A stretch of DNA of 64,000 nt from the NCBI GenBank assembly GCA_004322215.1, contig SCSM01000002.1, positions 1 to 64,000 of the forward strand. The letters run 5' to 3'. This DNA is from Bacteroidota bacterium (GTDB lineage Bacteria; Bacteroidota; Ignavibacteria; Kapaibacteriales; UBA2268). A program made the position numbers and the translations under genes. The notes under the pieces are model-generated. The model worked only from the letters and a program-made list of their open reading frames with translations, was not told the DNA's origin and ran no database searches. This document shows positions 19,601 to 26,602 of this stretch, in pieces. How positions within the stretch are numbered: position 1 is the first letter of the stretch; each line of letters starts with the position of its first letter.

Positions 19601-19987
19601 ATCTGGAAGAAGCTCGGAGGCATGGTTGATTCGTTGCATCATTACGTCAGGGTGCCAATTACAGAAACGGGAACATTCGCAGTGTTTACATCAAATAATC
19701 CCGAAGCAGTGGATGAGGGTTCCTTGTATTATAATATTCAAATTTCACCGAATCCATGCAATGACTATACGAATTTATCAATTACAAATATGAAAGATGA
19801 AATCGCAACAATCACTCTAATCGATTTATATGGAAATGAAATTTCAGTTCTCTCCGAAAGTAATTATTTACCAGCCGGAATGAACAAACTCGAAATCAAT
19901 ACATCGGCACTTGCATCGGGAACTTATTTCATTCGGCTGAGATTAGGAACAAATTATCAGATATTGAAAATCGCTGTGGTGAGGTAA
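16697..19987 (+). CDS. Secreted zinc metalloprotease with BNR-type repeats and T9SS sorting domain
   Basis: The 1096-residue protein has a signal peptide (1-23) and sortilin/BNR-like beta-propeller repeats (about 25-315; Asp-box-like SRDKGRTF, SDDGGLNW, STENGGKSW, SDHGNNW). A small beta domain and a metalloprotease region (about 400-650) follow, with HELGHYMMGFYDEY near 551-564: HExxH plus a downstream Asp-Glu, resembling CLCA-type zinc peptidases. Then come beta-sandwich domains and a C-terminal T9SS sorting domain (about 1015-1096; ISPNPCNDYTNLSI, SGTYFIRLRLG). It is expected to be exported and surface-attached. Base composition flips from strongly G-rich to C-rich on the sense strand near 18.6 kb, at the end of the protease domain, suggesting a composite gene. 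It ends in a perfect terminator. Confidence 0.85.
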   Translation: MRWDFYCLLCIFLVALSLELISAEKWSKLNFPDNINGVITSLDVRGDNIMVGTDMEGFFVSRDKGRTFSNMGDSLRGKRISEIVERRSHLYAVADNNIYRSDDGGLNWILIGLNEPTQEIIKCIFISENEEILVGTNQNLYSTENGGKSWEVLTTELKQVNCLAVTMNEKGLIFLSFSRGGERIDLYRTSDHGNNWEEKEKGIETLPQVSSFSLRGNNVYASIYYNVYLTGNDGEDWIKLPGGFQYPIDKVEVSRDEYLVARMGKRISVYDKEKGEWRQDDGEMDFKDTIRVSDTDDEDNVFIGTDKEIWMSLGDIKIFVDFYPGYNIIVKDMNDEWISNKLFYVIKNGYNVGSVTTDGTGRFRLFVNAGDTIKLEHYPGGTAAVKPGHNSCNGNTMYYEILDNGKFDGTGERSYFGLDGDLNPTIICDHTTIKMSLIVSVQWDAKRAYLDSLADWFKELSNYYYDVTDGQLFFHQIDIYDKGQKWNDCDVRVWADNMVWPNASVGGIFSSNADHHANMPRKWYGDSDPSRNGTARNDWLTTPNGNHWTTMGHELGHYMMGFYDEYVYVGSDGSGLPSGYNYGYMDYQYPNGGVWSTEMSNATRYPNNTYKITAQWVYNGGDCWTDFEGDYEKEYNGVFCPIIRPAERTNLGGLTYLPGPNINVGNNLIENIYDANNSAGDVNITVLDPNMTVLTRAKVDLYKPIGIVTLVMKEGQAADDGNFKVIGANVGDAIRVSHFLKIAPYFTYTYTYDVTAVTSATKSQDQIQQDEYIPIILQQVNGTFNQVNTWEFDNFGNLNFKSYVNKEFSQDAKLEVTTGQDILEKKDMVFNKGKLEYNCYLDETMKPEGVLSIDASDDSQMPFYIPMSYNVSSFSPIISGPDGDVNLYLDQRNSQITKFGILTSGSQTSRKGLDDDAEQSGNVHSISTHPYPVSTEIPSILQIGYSPDELKNKSQSLLRIFKWDVSSLIWKKLGGMVDSLHHYVRVPITETGTFAVFTSNNPEAVDEGSLYYNIQISPNPCNDYTNLSITNMKDEIATITLIDLYGNEISVLSESNYLPAGMNKLEINTSALASGTYFIRLRLGTNYQILKIAVVR

Positions 19988-20012
19988 TTTAAGAATTTAA
20001 TTCAGTTTATTG

Positions 20013-20042
20013 AAGGGACACAATTTTGTGTCCCTTTTTTTT
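20013..20042 (+). terminator. Rho-independent terminator of the metalloprotease gene
   Basis: An 11-bp perfect stem AAGGGACACAA (20013-20023) with TTGTGTCCCTT (20026-20036), a 2-base loop and a following run of T. It starts 26 bases after the protease stop codon. Confidence 0.9.
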
Positions 20043-20135
20043 ATTCTCATTATGCACGAAATAAAATTAGTTCTCTTTTGTCATTCCAAAATTTGTTTAG
20101 AATCCAAATCGAATAATCTTGTTTTTTTTAAGTGT

Positions 20136-20281
20136 GTCCTGTTTTGTCACGTTTTGCCTCACTTTTTTTTATTTTTACATTGCTCTTTAGAAATAAAATT
20201 GATTTGTAAGGAGTTGGAATATTACGAATATGGAATATTTGTCCTATTTTGTCTCATTTTGTCCTATTGATGTCCTATTTG
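20136..20281 (+). repeat. Two clusters of 10-bp-periodic GTC..TTTT repeats
   Basis: Cluster one, 20136-20165, reads as units GTCCTGTTTT, GTCACGTTTT, GCCTCACTTT. Cluster two, 20241-20281, reads GTCCTATTTT, GTCTCATTTT, then GTCCTATTGAT and GTCCTATTTGAT. The repeat unit is about one DNA helical turn. The terminator stem just upstream also contains GTGTCCC-T-run. Function is unknown. Confidence 0.55.
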
Positions 20282-20323
20282 ATGTGACAATTTAAAACAA
20301 GATTTTTGGTTATGCAATCATTC

Positions 20324-20343
20324 GGGCAATTCGTGAATTGCCC
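20324..20343. repeat. Perfect 9-bp intergenic hairpin
   Basis: GGGCAATTC (20324-20332) pairs with GAATTGCCC (20335-20343) around a 2-base loop, followed by CTAC. The CCCCTAC end resembles the palindromic family seen at 34463, 40244 and 42080. Confidence 0.7.
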
Positions 20344-20616
20344 CTACATTTTTCCTATATTGGTTTGTCAAAGAACGAGCGGGACAAAGATAAGCCGGAA
20401 GGGATGATATAAAAATAAAATGGTTTTAAAAATATGTCAGAACTATGATTTTTGTGATTTATGTGATTATCGTTATTAATATTTTACGCAAAGATCGCAA
20501 AGAAATATGCAAAAGTTGCAAAGAATTTTTTCACACAAAGCTGCTAATCGTCTGAACAGGATTAAGTAGATTATAGGATTGCAGGATTTTTCACATAGAG
20601 CCGCATTTCTAAATAA

Positions 20617-20871
20617 TCAAGCTAACTCAGGTTCGAGGGTTCTGATTGAAAATAATTCGTTATTTGAAATTGATTTGATTTGCGATTCGGCAACATCAAT
20701 TGTTGTTAATGTTTCACCAAGAGCATTGAACATTTCAAGAGTATAGCCATGTTCCTTTATTTTGTCATTTGGCACATAATGTTCTACAATAGTTCCTACG
20801 TCACCTTTTTTGAAGAGCGTACCTTCGATATCGGTAGTCAAAGCAACTTCTGTATATAATTTAAATTTCAT
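20617..20871 (-). CDS. DUF4926 domain protein
   Basis: The 84-residue protein matches the DUF4926 pattern: a start like FKLYTEVALTTDI, a hydrophobic-charged KKGDVGTIVEHYV and a central GYTLEMFNALGETLTTIDV, forming a small beta-rich fold. Its start is one base after the stop of the upstream DUF6883-type gene, and its ribosome-binding site AAGGAG lies inside that gene, so the two are translationally coupled. DUF6883/DUF4926 pairs recur in bacteria; a toxin-immunity or toxin-antitoxin relationship has been suspected by context but I cannot show it here. Confidence 0.75.
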   Translation of the reverse strand: MKFKLYTEVALTTDIEGTLFKKGDVGTIVEHYVPNDKIKEHGYTLEMFNALGETLTTIDVAESQIKSISNNELFSIRTLEPELA

Positions 20872-20872
20872 A

Positions 20873-21148
20873 TTATTCTCCTTTTAAAGGATATAAAGTA
20901 ATAAACTTTGTTTTATTTGACGAATACTCCATAAACCAAATTGTTTGAATTTTTATTTCAATATTCATTAGTGTATTTAACTTACCAATAATTGAATACA
21001 TTTTTCCATAAGGATTTGTTCTTTGAAATTGTGCATCCAGAGATAATATCTGATTCCTTATATCATCAATCAGTTTATGATAATTTGATCGAGTTTTATT
21101 GTTAAATTTTAGTATTAATTGTTGAATGACAAAGATAAATATTATCAT
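20873..21148 (-). CDS. DUF6883-like protein, possibly N-terminally truncated
   Basis: The 91-residue product ends with the features of DUF6883: an Asn-Pro-Tyr-Gly-x-x-Tyr segment (NPYGKMYSIIGKLNTLMN) and a C-terminal strand pair around IQTIWFMEYSSNKTKFITLYPL. The usual N-terminal part of that family (a Lys-rich stretch with a His-Pro-x-Gly-x-x-Lys motif) is not visible. Instead there is a hydrophobic stretch MIIFIFVIQQLIL. Upstream sequence is repeat DNA, so 5' truncation is possible. AGAGGTG about 12 bases upstream could serve the present start. Confidence 0.6.
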   Translation of the reverse strand: MIIFIFVIQQLILKFNNKTRSNYHKLIDDIRNQILSLDAQFQRTNPYGKMYSIIGKLNTLMNIEIKIQTIWFMEYSSNKTKFITLYPLKGE

Positions 21149-21384
21149 TCAAAATTTTTCACCTCTTTCCGTACATTGTAATCAATTACGAATTACGAAT
21201 TATGAATTACGAGTGAGGGAGATATAATCCCTACGGGATAAGTGTGGGTGCGGGTTCCCAATTTTCTATAGACATGTAATCGCTATGCGATAGAAATGAT
21301 ATATTGATAATATTAGGATAAAACGCTATGGATTCTGAACCAAGTTCAGAATGACAACGGAAATTAGTAATTGGTAATTAGTAA
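21149..21384. other. Repeat-rich spacer downstream of atpG
   Basis: No gene. Bases about 21180-21215 are a run of ATTACGAATT-type units, a low-complexity repeat also seen near 10040, 35670 and 47605. One copy of the TTCTGAAC palindrome lies at 21330-21356. The region separates the end of the leftward atp operon from the leftward DUF pair. Confidence 0.55.
21330..21356. repeat. TTCTGAAC-type palindromic repeat
   Basis: ATTCTGAAC (21332-21340) pairs with GTTCAGAAT (21344-21352) and is followed by GACAA. The same unit recurs at 22438, 22478 and, decayed, at 47711. Confidence 0.75.
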
Positions 21385-22275
21385 TTACTTCTTGAGTGCT
21401 TCGGCGCCGCTGACGATTTCGAGCATTTCTTTTGTAATTGCCGCCTGGCGTGCTTTGTTAAAAACAAGCTCGAGGTATTTAATTAAATCGTGTGCATTGT
21501 TTGTGGCGTTTTCCATTGCCATCATACGTGCCGCCTGCTCTGCGGCGTTGGATTCGAGCAGTGCCCTCCACATCTGGATGTCGAGGTGCTTTGGAAGAAG
21601 CTCATCGAGGATTTCTTTTTGCTGTGGCTCGAAAATATAATCGAGCTTATATTTTTCTTCTGCTTTTTCATCTTTCCTGGGTTGTTCGATTGGGAGTAAT
21701 GTGATATTAGTCGGAACCTGGCTAATCAGGTTTTTAAATTCATTGAAAAATACGATTACTTTATCGAATTTATTATTAATGAAGCCATCGGAAACCATTC
21801 CGACAATTTCTTTTGCTGTTGAGAAATCAAGTTTTTGAAATATTCCGGGATATTCCCTAATGACATTCACATTCTGTCTTTTGAAAAAACTGCAGGCACG
21901 TTTACCGACTGCAATGACGGAAATATCAGCATCAGGATATTCTTTTGGGATTTCATTGTGAATGAAATTATTTGCAATTCTGAAAAGATTAGTGTTAAAG
22001 CTGCCGCATAAGCCCCTGTCGGAAGTAACAACTACAACGGCAATAGAATTTACGCTTTTATGTTTCTGAATTAAAGGATTTGAATATTCTTCGCCGACTG
22101 AAGCAACGAGATTAGAAAGCACATCGGAAAGTTTTTGCACATAAGGTCTTGCAGACCAGATTGCTTCCTGTGCACGCCTCATCTTTGCGGCGGAAACCAT
22201 TCTCATTGCCTGTGTAATTTTTGCTGTGTTCGATACAGCAGTAATCCTTCTTCTTATATCTCTTAATGTCGGCAT
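21385..22275 (-). CDS. atpG: ATP synthase F1 subunit gamma
   Basis: The 296-residue protein is the central rotor stalk of F1. The N-terminal helix (RDIRRRITAVSNTAKITQAMRMVSAAK) and the C-terminal helix (ending TKEMLEIVSGAEALKK) are the two coiled-coil arms that insert into the alpha/beta head. The middle SDRGLCGSFN is the family signature. It is the last atp gene here and is separated from the rest of the operon by hldD and a 230-base spacer with three palindromes. Confidence 0.97.
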   Translation of the reverse strand: MPTLRDIRRRITAVSNTAKITQAMRMVSAAKMRRAQEAIWSARPYVQKLSDVLSNLVASVGEEYSNPLIQKHKSVNSIAVVVVTSDRGLCGSFNTNLFRIANNFIHNEIPKEYPDADISVIAVGKRACSFFKRQNVNVIREYPGIFQKLDFSTAKEIVGMVSDGFINNKFDKVIVFFNEFKNLISQVPTNITLLPIEQPRKDEKAEEKYKLDYIFEPQQKEILDELLPKHLDIQMWRALLESNAAEQAARMMAMENATNNAHDLIKYLELVFNKARQAAITKEMLEIVSGAEALKK

Positions 22276-22390
22276 TTCTTATCCTAATTCACAATTAATA
22301 ATTCACAATTAAATAGTCGAAAGAAAAATTTTTTATTTATAATTTTAAATTTAAAATGAATTTTTAATATTTAATTTTCATTTATTCCTT

Positions 22391-22505
22391 TTGTCATGCT
22401 GAATTCATTTCAGCATCCATAGGTTTAATTCCAAGTGGATTCTGAACCAAGTTCAGAATGACAATTTTCTATTCAATGGATTCTGAACAAAATTCAGAAT
22501 GACAA
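22391..22505. repeat. Cluster of three palindromic repeats between hldD and atpG
   Basis: Copy A: ATGCTGAA (22396-22403) with TTCAGCAT (22409-22416). Copy B: 22438-22464, arms ATTCTGAAC and GTTCAGAAT. Copy C: 22478-22505, a variant of B with loop change (GAACAAAATTC). B and C end in GACAA. In the operon transcript each would fold as a hairpin between hldD and atpG. Confidence 0.8.
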
Positions 22506-23456
22506 TCATTTTGATAAATGATTGTCTATGTAATCTTTTATACTTTCTTCCAAAGAACGAAACTCTGCTTTTAATCCTGTTGCTTTTAACTTCGTCATAT
22601 CTGCCTGAGTGAAATTCTGATACTGATTTTTTATTGATTCAGGCAATTCGATATATTCTATATTCTGTTTTAATTTCATTGCTGAAAAAACTGCATTTGC
22701 CAAATCATTCCAGGTACGTGCAACACCGGTTCCGAGATTGTAGATACCTGCGAAATCAGGTTTATTCAATATTTCCCAAATTATTTCATTACAATCCTTG
22801 ACATAGACAAAATCGCGTTTCTGCTCTCCATCCTTGAAATCCGGGTTGTTCGATTTAAAGAGCTGAACCTTTCCTTTTTTTTTGACCTGGCAGAAGGATT
22901 TATAAACCATACTCGCCATATCTCCTTTGTGGTATTCATTCGGACCGAATACATTGAAGAATTTCAAGCCAGTGAAAATCTTGTCATATCCTTTATTGAT
23001 GACCCACAAATCGAAAAGGTGCTTGGAAAAACCATAGATATTCAAAGGACGAAGCATATCGAACTCATTATCGGAATATCCGTTTTCACCGCTACCATAA
23101 GTCGCTGCACTGCTTGCATAGATAAACCTGATTTCGTTTGCAATAGCAAACTCGGCTAATTCCACACTATAGGCGAAATTATTGTCGAGCAGGTAATCCG
23201 CATTTTTTTCAGTTGTCGAAGAACAAGCACCAAAGTGAATAATCGCTTCAATTTCTTTTCCGTAAAAACCGGTTTTTAAACGGTTTCTGAATTCAGTTTT
23301 ATGTATATAATTCAGGAATATTTTTCCCACAAGATTTTTCCATTTGTTCCCTTCTCCGAGATGGTCAACAACGAGAATGTCGCTTCTGTTCATGCTGTTG
23401 AGCTTTTCAAGGAAGCAGGAACCAATAAAACCGGCACCTCCTGTGAGTACAATCAT
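22506..23456 (-). CDS. hldD: ADP-glyceromanno-heptose 6-epimerase
   Basis: A 316-residue short-chain dehydrogenase-type epimerase: NAD(P)-binding GGAGFIGSCF (about 6-15), ASSAATYG (catalytic Ser region, about 115), Tyr-x-x-x-Lys in NIYGFSKHLFD (about 140), KFFNVFGPNEYHKGDMAS (about 165), which is characteristic of HldD/RfaD. It makes ADP-L-glycero-D-manno-heptose for the lipopolysaccharide core. Its ATG overlaps the atpA stop in TAATG, so it is coupled to atpA translation. This position inside an ATP synthase operon is unusual. Confidence 0.93.
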   Translation of the reverse strand: MIVLTGGAGFIGSCFLEKLNSMNRSDILVVDHLGEGNKWKNLVGKIFLNYIHKTEFRNRLKTGFYGKEIEAIIHFGACSSTTEKNADYLLDNNFAYSVELAEFAIANEIRFIYASSAATYGSGENGYSDNEFDMLRPLNIYGFSKHLFDLWVINKGYDKIFTGLKFFNVFGPNEYHKGDMASMVYKSFCQVKKKGKVQLFKSNNPDFKDGEQKRDFVYVKDCNEIIWEILNKPDFAGIYNLGTGVARTWNDLANAVFSAMKLKQNIEYIELPESIKNQYQNFTQADMTKLKATGLKAEFRSLEESIKDYIDNHLSK

Positions 23457-25012
23457 TATCTACCTAATGTTTTTTTGAATAATGCCGTGAAATCATCAGC
23501 AGCTTTTCTTAAGCCGGTAACAACTTCCTCGTTCAATTCTTTCTTCTCAACAAGAAGATTAAGAATATTATTATAATTACTTTCCATATACTGGAAATAT
23601 TCCTCTTGAAATCTAACAAGTGATACAAGCGGTAATTCATCCAGATATCCATTAGTAGCCGTCCACATAAGTGCAATTTGCTTATCAACCGGAATCGGGC
23701 TGAATTGTTTTTGCTTAAGAATCTCAGTTAATCTTGCACCTCTTGTAAGCTGTGCCAGTGTTGCTTTGTCAAGGTCAGAACCGAACTTTGCAAATGCTTC
23801 GAGTTCACGGTACTGGGCAAGGTCAAGTTTCAAAGGACCAGCTACTTTTTTCATTGCCTTATTTTGAGCATTACCACCGACACGCGAAACAGAAATACCT
23901 ATATTCATAGCCGGTCTGATACCTGCGTTGAACAGGTTTGGTTCGAGATAAATCTGCCCGTCTGTAATAGAAATCACATTGGTCGGAATGTATGCAGCAA
24001 CGTCACCTGCCTGAGTCTCAATAATTGGCAATGCAGTAAGAGTTCCACCACCTTCTTTATCGGAAAATTTTGCTGCACGTTCAAGTAATCTGCTGTGAAG
24101 ATAGAAAATATCACCGGGGTAGGCTTCGCGCCCCGGGGGTCTTCTAAGCAGGAGTGATACTTGCCTGTAAGCTGCAGCTTGTTTGGACAAGTCATCATAG
24201 ATAACAAGCGAGTGCATTCCGTTATCCCTGAAAAATTCACCCATAGAGCAGCCGCAATATGGTCCGATGAACTGCAATGGTGCGGGGTCGGCGGCATTTG
24301 CCGCGACTACTATTGTATAATCCAAAGCACCGAATTCCTGGAGATAGGAAACAACGTTTGCTACTGTAGAACCTTTCTGACCGATAGCAACATAAATGCA
24401 GTAAACAGGATTTATACCGTGTTTTTTTGCCTCTTCGGTATGAGTATATTTTTGGTTAATAATAGTATCGAGTGCAATTGCGGTTTTTCCGGTCTGACGG
24501 TCTCCGATGATTAATTCTCTTTGTCCTCTTCCGATTGGAATTAGGGCATCAATCATCTTCAAACCAGTCTGGAGGGGTTCTTTCACCGGCTGCCTGAAAA
24601 TCACGCCCGGTGCTTTTCTTTCGATTGGCAGTGATTGAGTTGTATTAACCGGACCTTTCCCGTCAATGGGAAAACCGAGTGGATTTACAACTCTTCCGAG
24701 CAATTCTCTTCCGACAGGAACAGAAGCAATCCTTTTTGTTCTGCGGACAGTATCGCCTTCTTTAATACCTCTGTCATCGCCAAAAAGCATAACACCAACA
24801 TTATCTTCTTCGAGGTTTAAAACCATTCCGAAGACACCATTAGGGAATTCGACAAGTTCCGATGCCATCACTTTACTTAATCCGTACACACGGGCAACAC
24901 CGTCGCCAACCTGCAGGACGGTACCAACTTCATAAATATCCGCTTCCTTTTCGTAGCCGGAAATTTGTCTCCTCAGGATTGCAGATATTTCTTCTGGTCG
25001 AACATCAACCAT
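23456..25012 (-). CDS. atpA: ATP synthase F1 subunit alpha
   Basis: The 518-residue protein has the N-terminal beta-barrel, the P-loop GDRQTGKT (about 170-177), the signature [13 protein letters not shown] near 365-378 and a helical C-terminal domain. Length and motifs are normal for a catalytic-head alpha subunit, which binds nucleotide non-catalytically. It lies 94 bases after atpH and overlaps hldD by one base. The catalytic beta subunit gene atpD and atpC are not in the window. Confidence 0.98.
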   Translation of the reverse strand: MVDVRPEEISAILRRQISGYEKEADIYEVGTVLQVGDGVARVYGLSKVMASELVEFPNGVFGMVLNLEEDNVGVMLFGDDRGIKEGDTVRRTKRIASVPVGRELLGRVVNPLGFPIDGKGPVNTTQSLPIERKAPGVIFRQPVKEPLQTGLKMIDALIPIGRGQRELIIGDRQTGKTAIALDTIINQKYTHTEEAKKHGINPVYCIYVAIGQKGSTVANVVSYLQEFGALDYTIVVAANAADPAPLQFIGPYCGCSMGEFFRDNGMHSLVIYDDLSKQAAAYRQVSLLLRRPPGREAYPGDIFYLHSRLLERAAKFSDKEGGGTLTALPIIETQAGDVAAYIPTNVISITDGQIYLEPNLFNAGIRPAMNIGISVSRVGGNAQNKAMKKVAGPLKLDLAQYRELEAFAKFGSDLDKATLAQLTRGARLTEILKQKQFSPIPVDKQIALMWTATNGYLDELPLVSLVRFQEEYFQYMESNYNNILNLLVEKKELNEEVVTGLRKAADDFTALFKKTLGR

Positions 25013-25106
25013 AATTTTTCCTTTTTATTAATATTTTAAATTTATCTTCTTCTTTTAACTTTCTCCCTTCCTTGAGGAAGGTATAAGAAACACTCTTCCA
25101 ATTTAT

Positions 25107-25646
25107 TTAATCCGCAGAAAGTTTCTTATATAAAATTTCAAGCTGGTTCCTGATTGAAGCATCATAGACCCAGTCCTGGATTTTTACGAGTAATCCACCT
25201 TTCAGAGATTTATTTATCTTAAAATCAGAAAAAACTTTTTTATTAGTATTCTTCTCGATTTTATTTGTGATTTTATTTTTAATTTCATCCGATAATTCGA
25301 CAGCTGATTCTATTTCAATTGGCAAAATGTTATTTAATTCATCATATTGAACTTCATATTGATAACATATATCAGGAAGCAAACTTTCCCTTCTTTTATC
25401 AGTGAGAAGGATAACGAAATTCATAGTCAAAAGATGAACTCTGTCTTTTAGAAGTTCTTCATAGATTTTCTTTTTACGCCAGAATTGCACGACCGGACTG
25501 AATGTCAGTGTTTTCAATTCCCTCGATTGTTCGATTGTATGTCTAATATACTTCAGGTCGGAAAATACAATATCAGTTAATCCTTCCTTGATAGCAATTT
25601 CGAGCAATGCACGTGCATACCTGGATGATACTCTCTGTTCTGTCAT
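25107..25646 (-). CDS. atpH: ATP synthase F1 subunit delta
   Basis: The 179-residue OSCP/delta subunit joins F1 to the peripheral stalk. Visible are the N-terminal helical domain start RVSSRYARALLEIAIKEG, the central MNFVILLTDKRRESLLPDI, and the C-terminal signature LKGGLLVKIQDWVYDASIRNQL. It lies 31 bases after atpF in the usual F-H-A order. Confidence 0.96.
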   Translation of the reverse strand: MTEQRVSSRYARALLEIAIKEGLTDIVFSDLKYIRHTIEQSRELKTLTFSPVVQFWRKKKIYEELLKDRVHLLTMNFVILLTDKRRESLLPDICYQYEVQYDELNNILPIEIESAVELSDEIKNKITNKIEKNTNKKVFSDFKINKSLKGGLLVKIQDWVYDASIRNQLEILYKKLSAD

Positions 25647-25677
25647 TTTAATATTATTTTATATTATCAATTCACAA

Positions 25678-26172
25678 TTAATTAGTCGGAAGTTTTTCAA
25701 TGTACGAATCAACGATTTTATAATGCTTCTCTTTATCGAGCGTTTCATCGAGAATTTTTTCTGTTGCTGCAACAACTAACCCGGCAACTTCAGTTCTCAA
25801 TTGCTTAATAGCTGATTCTTTGTTTCTGTCAATTTCACGAATTGCTTCATCAACTTTTTGTTTCTTGATTTTATCAGCTTCTTCGGAAGCTTTTTTAATT
25901 AATTCTTCTGCCTGGGTTTTGCCTTTGTGGATGATGTCTGCCATTTCCAACTGTGCTGAACTGAGTTTTTCTTCGCTTTCTTTCAGAATTTTCTTTGCCT
26001 GTTCATTTGCTTTATCAGCATTTTCGATAGCATCCTTTATTCTGTTTTCACGTGCAGTCAAACCGTTCAAAAGGGGTTTTGTCCCAAATTTTATTAAAAT
26101 AGCCAAAAAAATCAGGAAGCTGAAAATAGTCCAAATCATCAGCCCCGGCTCAATGTCCATTATTCTTTCCAT
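25678..26172 (-). CDS. atpF: ATP synthase F0 subunit b
   Basis: The 164-residue peripheral-stalk subunit has one N-terminal membrane helix (about 8-27), the conserved KFGTKPLLNGLTARENRIKD, then a long charged helix (35-150) that forms the stator dimer. It has a single copy; no b-prime gene is adjacent. The intercistronic space to the upstream atpE is 126 bases and holds a hairpin. Confidence 0.96.
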   Translation of the reverse strand: MERIMDIEPGLMIWTIFSFLIFLAILIKFGTKPLLNGLTARENRIKDAIENADKANEQAKKILKESEEKLSSAQLEMADIIHKGKTQAEELIKKASEEADKIKKQKVDEAIREIDRNKESAIKQLRTEVAGLVVAATEKILDETLDKEKHYKIVDSYIEKLPTN

Positions 26173-26255
26173 TTTGAACCTTAAGATAAAATTTTCAATT
26201 TATTTTTTTATTTATTTGCTGAAATAAGTTCAGCTAATTTTTCAAAACATTTACA

Positions 26256-26281
26256 ACTCCACCGCCGTAAAGCAGTGGAGT
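26256..26281 (-). promoter_or_regulatory. Intercistronic hairpin between atpE and atpF
   Basis: ACTCCAC (26256-26262) pairs with GTGGAGT (26275-26281) around a 12-base loop, 18 bases after the atpE stop in transcript order. There is no T run, so it is not a terminator. It could stabilise the upstream atpE message. Confidence 0.5.
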
Positions 26282-26298
26282 GGTATTCATAAAATTAA

Positions 26299-26520
26299 TT
26301 ACTTCATTACAACGAGTAACATACAAATAACGCAGGAGAACAGAGCGACACCTTCGATAAGTGCGGCTGCGATAATCATAGTAGTACGTGCATCGCCTGC
26401 AACTTCCGGTTGTCTTGCCAATGCTTCGAGGGCTGCTGCGGCTAATCTGCCGATACCTAAGCCAGCACCTAATACTGTAATACCTGCGCCAAGTCCTGCT
26501 CCAAGTGTTCCTAAATCCAT
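26299..26520 (-). CDS. atpE: ATP synthase F0 subunit c
   Basis: A 73-residue two-helix proteolipid. Helix 1 has the glycine-repeat GLGIGRLAAAALEALARQPE, the loop is RQPE, and helix 2 carries the ion-carrying Glu in AALIEGVALF. The sodium-type ligands are absent by eye alignment (Ile at the helix-1 Gln site, Gly-Val after the Glu instead of Ser-Thr), so a proton-coupled ring is predicted. Confidence 0.97.
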   Translation of the reverse strand: MDLGTLGAGLGAGITVLGAGLGIGRLAAAALEALARQPEVAGDARTTMIIAAALIEGVALFSCVICMLLVVMK

Positions 26521-26602
26521 TTTAATTCCTCCAATTCATTATTAAAAAAAAAAATTTATATAAATAATAATCTAATAATTCAAAATTTAAAATTCAAAAT
26601 TT

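Larger units (their letters stand above)
20043..20616. other. Repeat-rich gap without genes
   Basis: I see no credible gene in these 574 bases. An 86-codon plus-strand frame from 20010 starts inside the terminator and is low-complexity. The stretch holds 10-bp-periodic repeats and a perfect hairpin (listed separately). It also holds fragments of the kind often dispersed in bacterial genomes: ACGCAAAGATCGCAAAGAA at about 20486, a direct repeat of GTGATT near 20455, and a GGATT-rich tract near 20560-20590. It looks like a landing site for small intergenic repeats. Confidence 0.6.

Noticed and set aside
20010-20270. 86-codon ORF after the metalloprotease
   Set aside because: It starts inside the terminator and its Phe/Leu/Cys-rich translation comes from the T-rich periodic repeats. 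No ribosome-binding site.
20136-20281. A CRISPR array
   Set aside because: The repeats are 10 bases with no spacers of 30-40 bases, and no cas gene is present.
25820-26227. 135-codon plus-strand frame over atpF
   Set aside because: Antisense to a well-supported atpF; composition is that of a complement of a Lys/Glu-rich helix.
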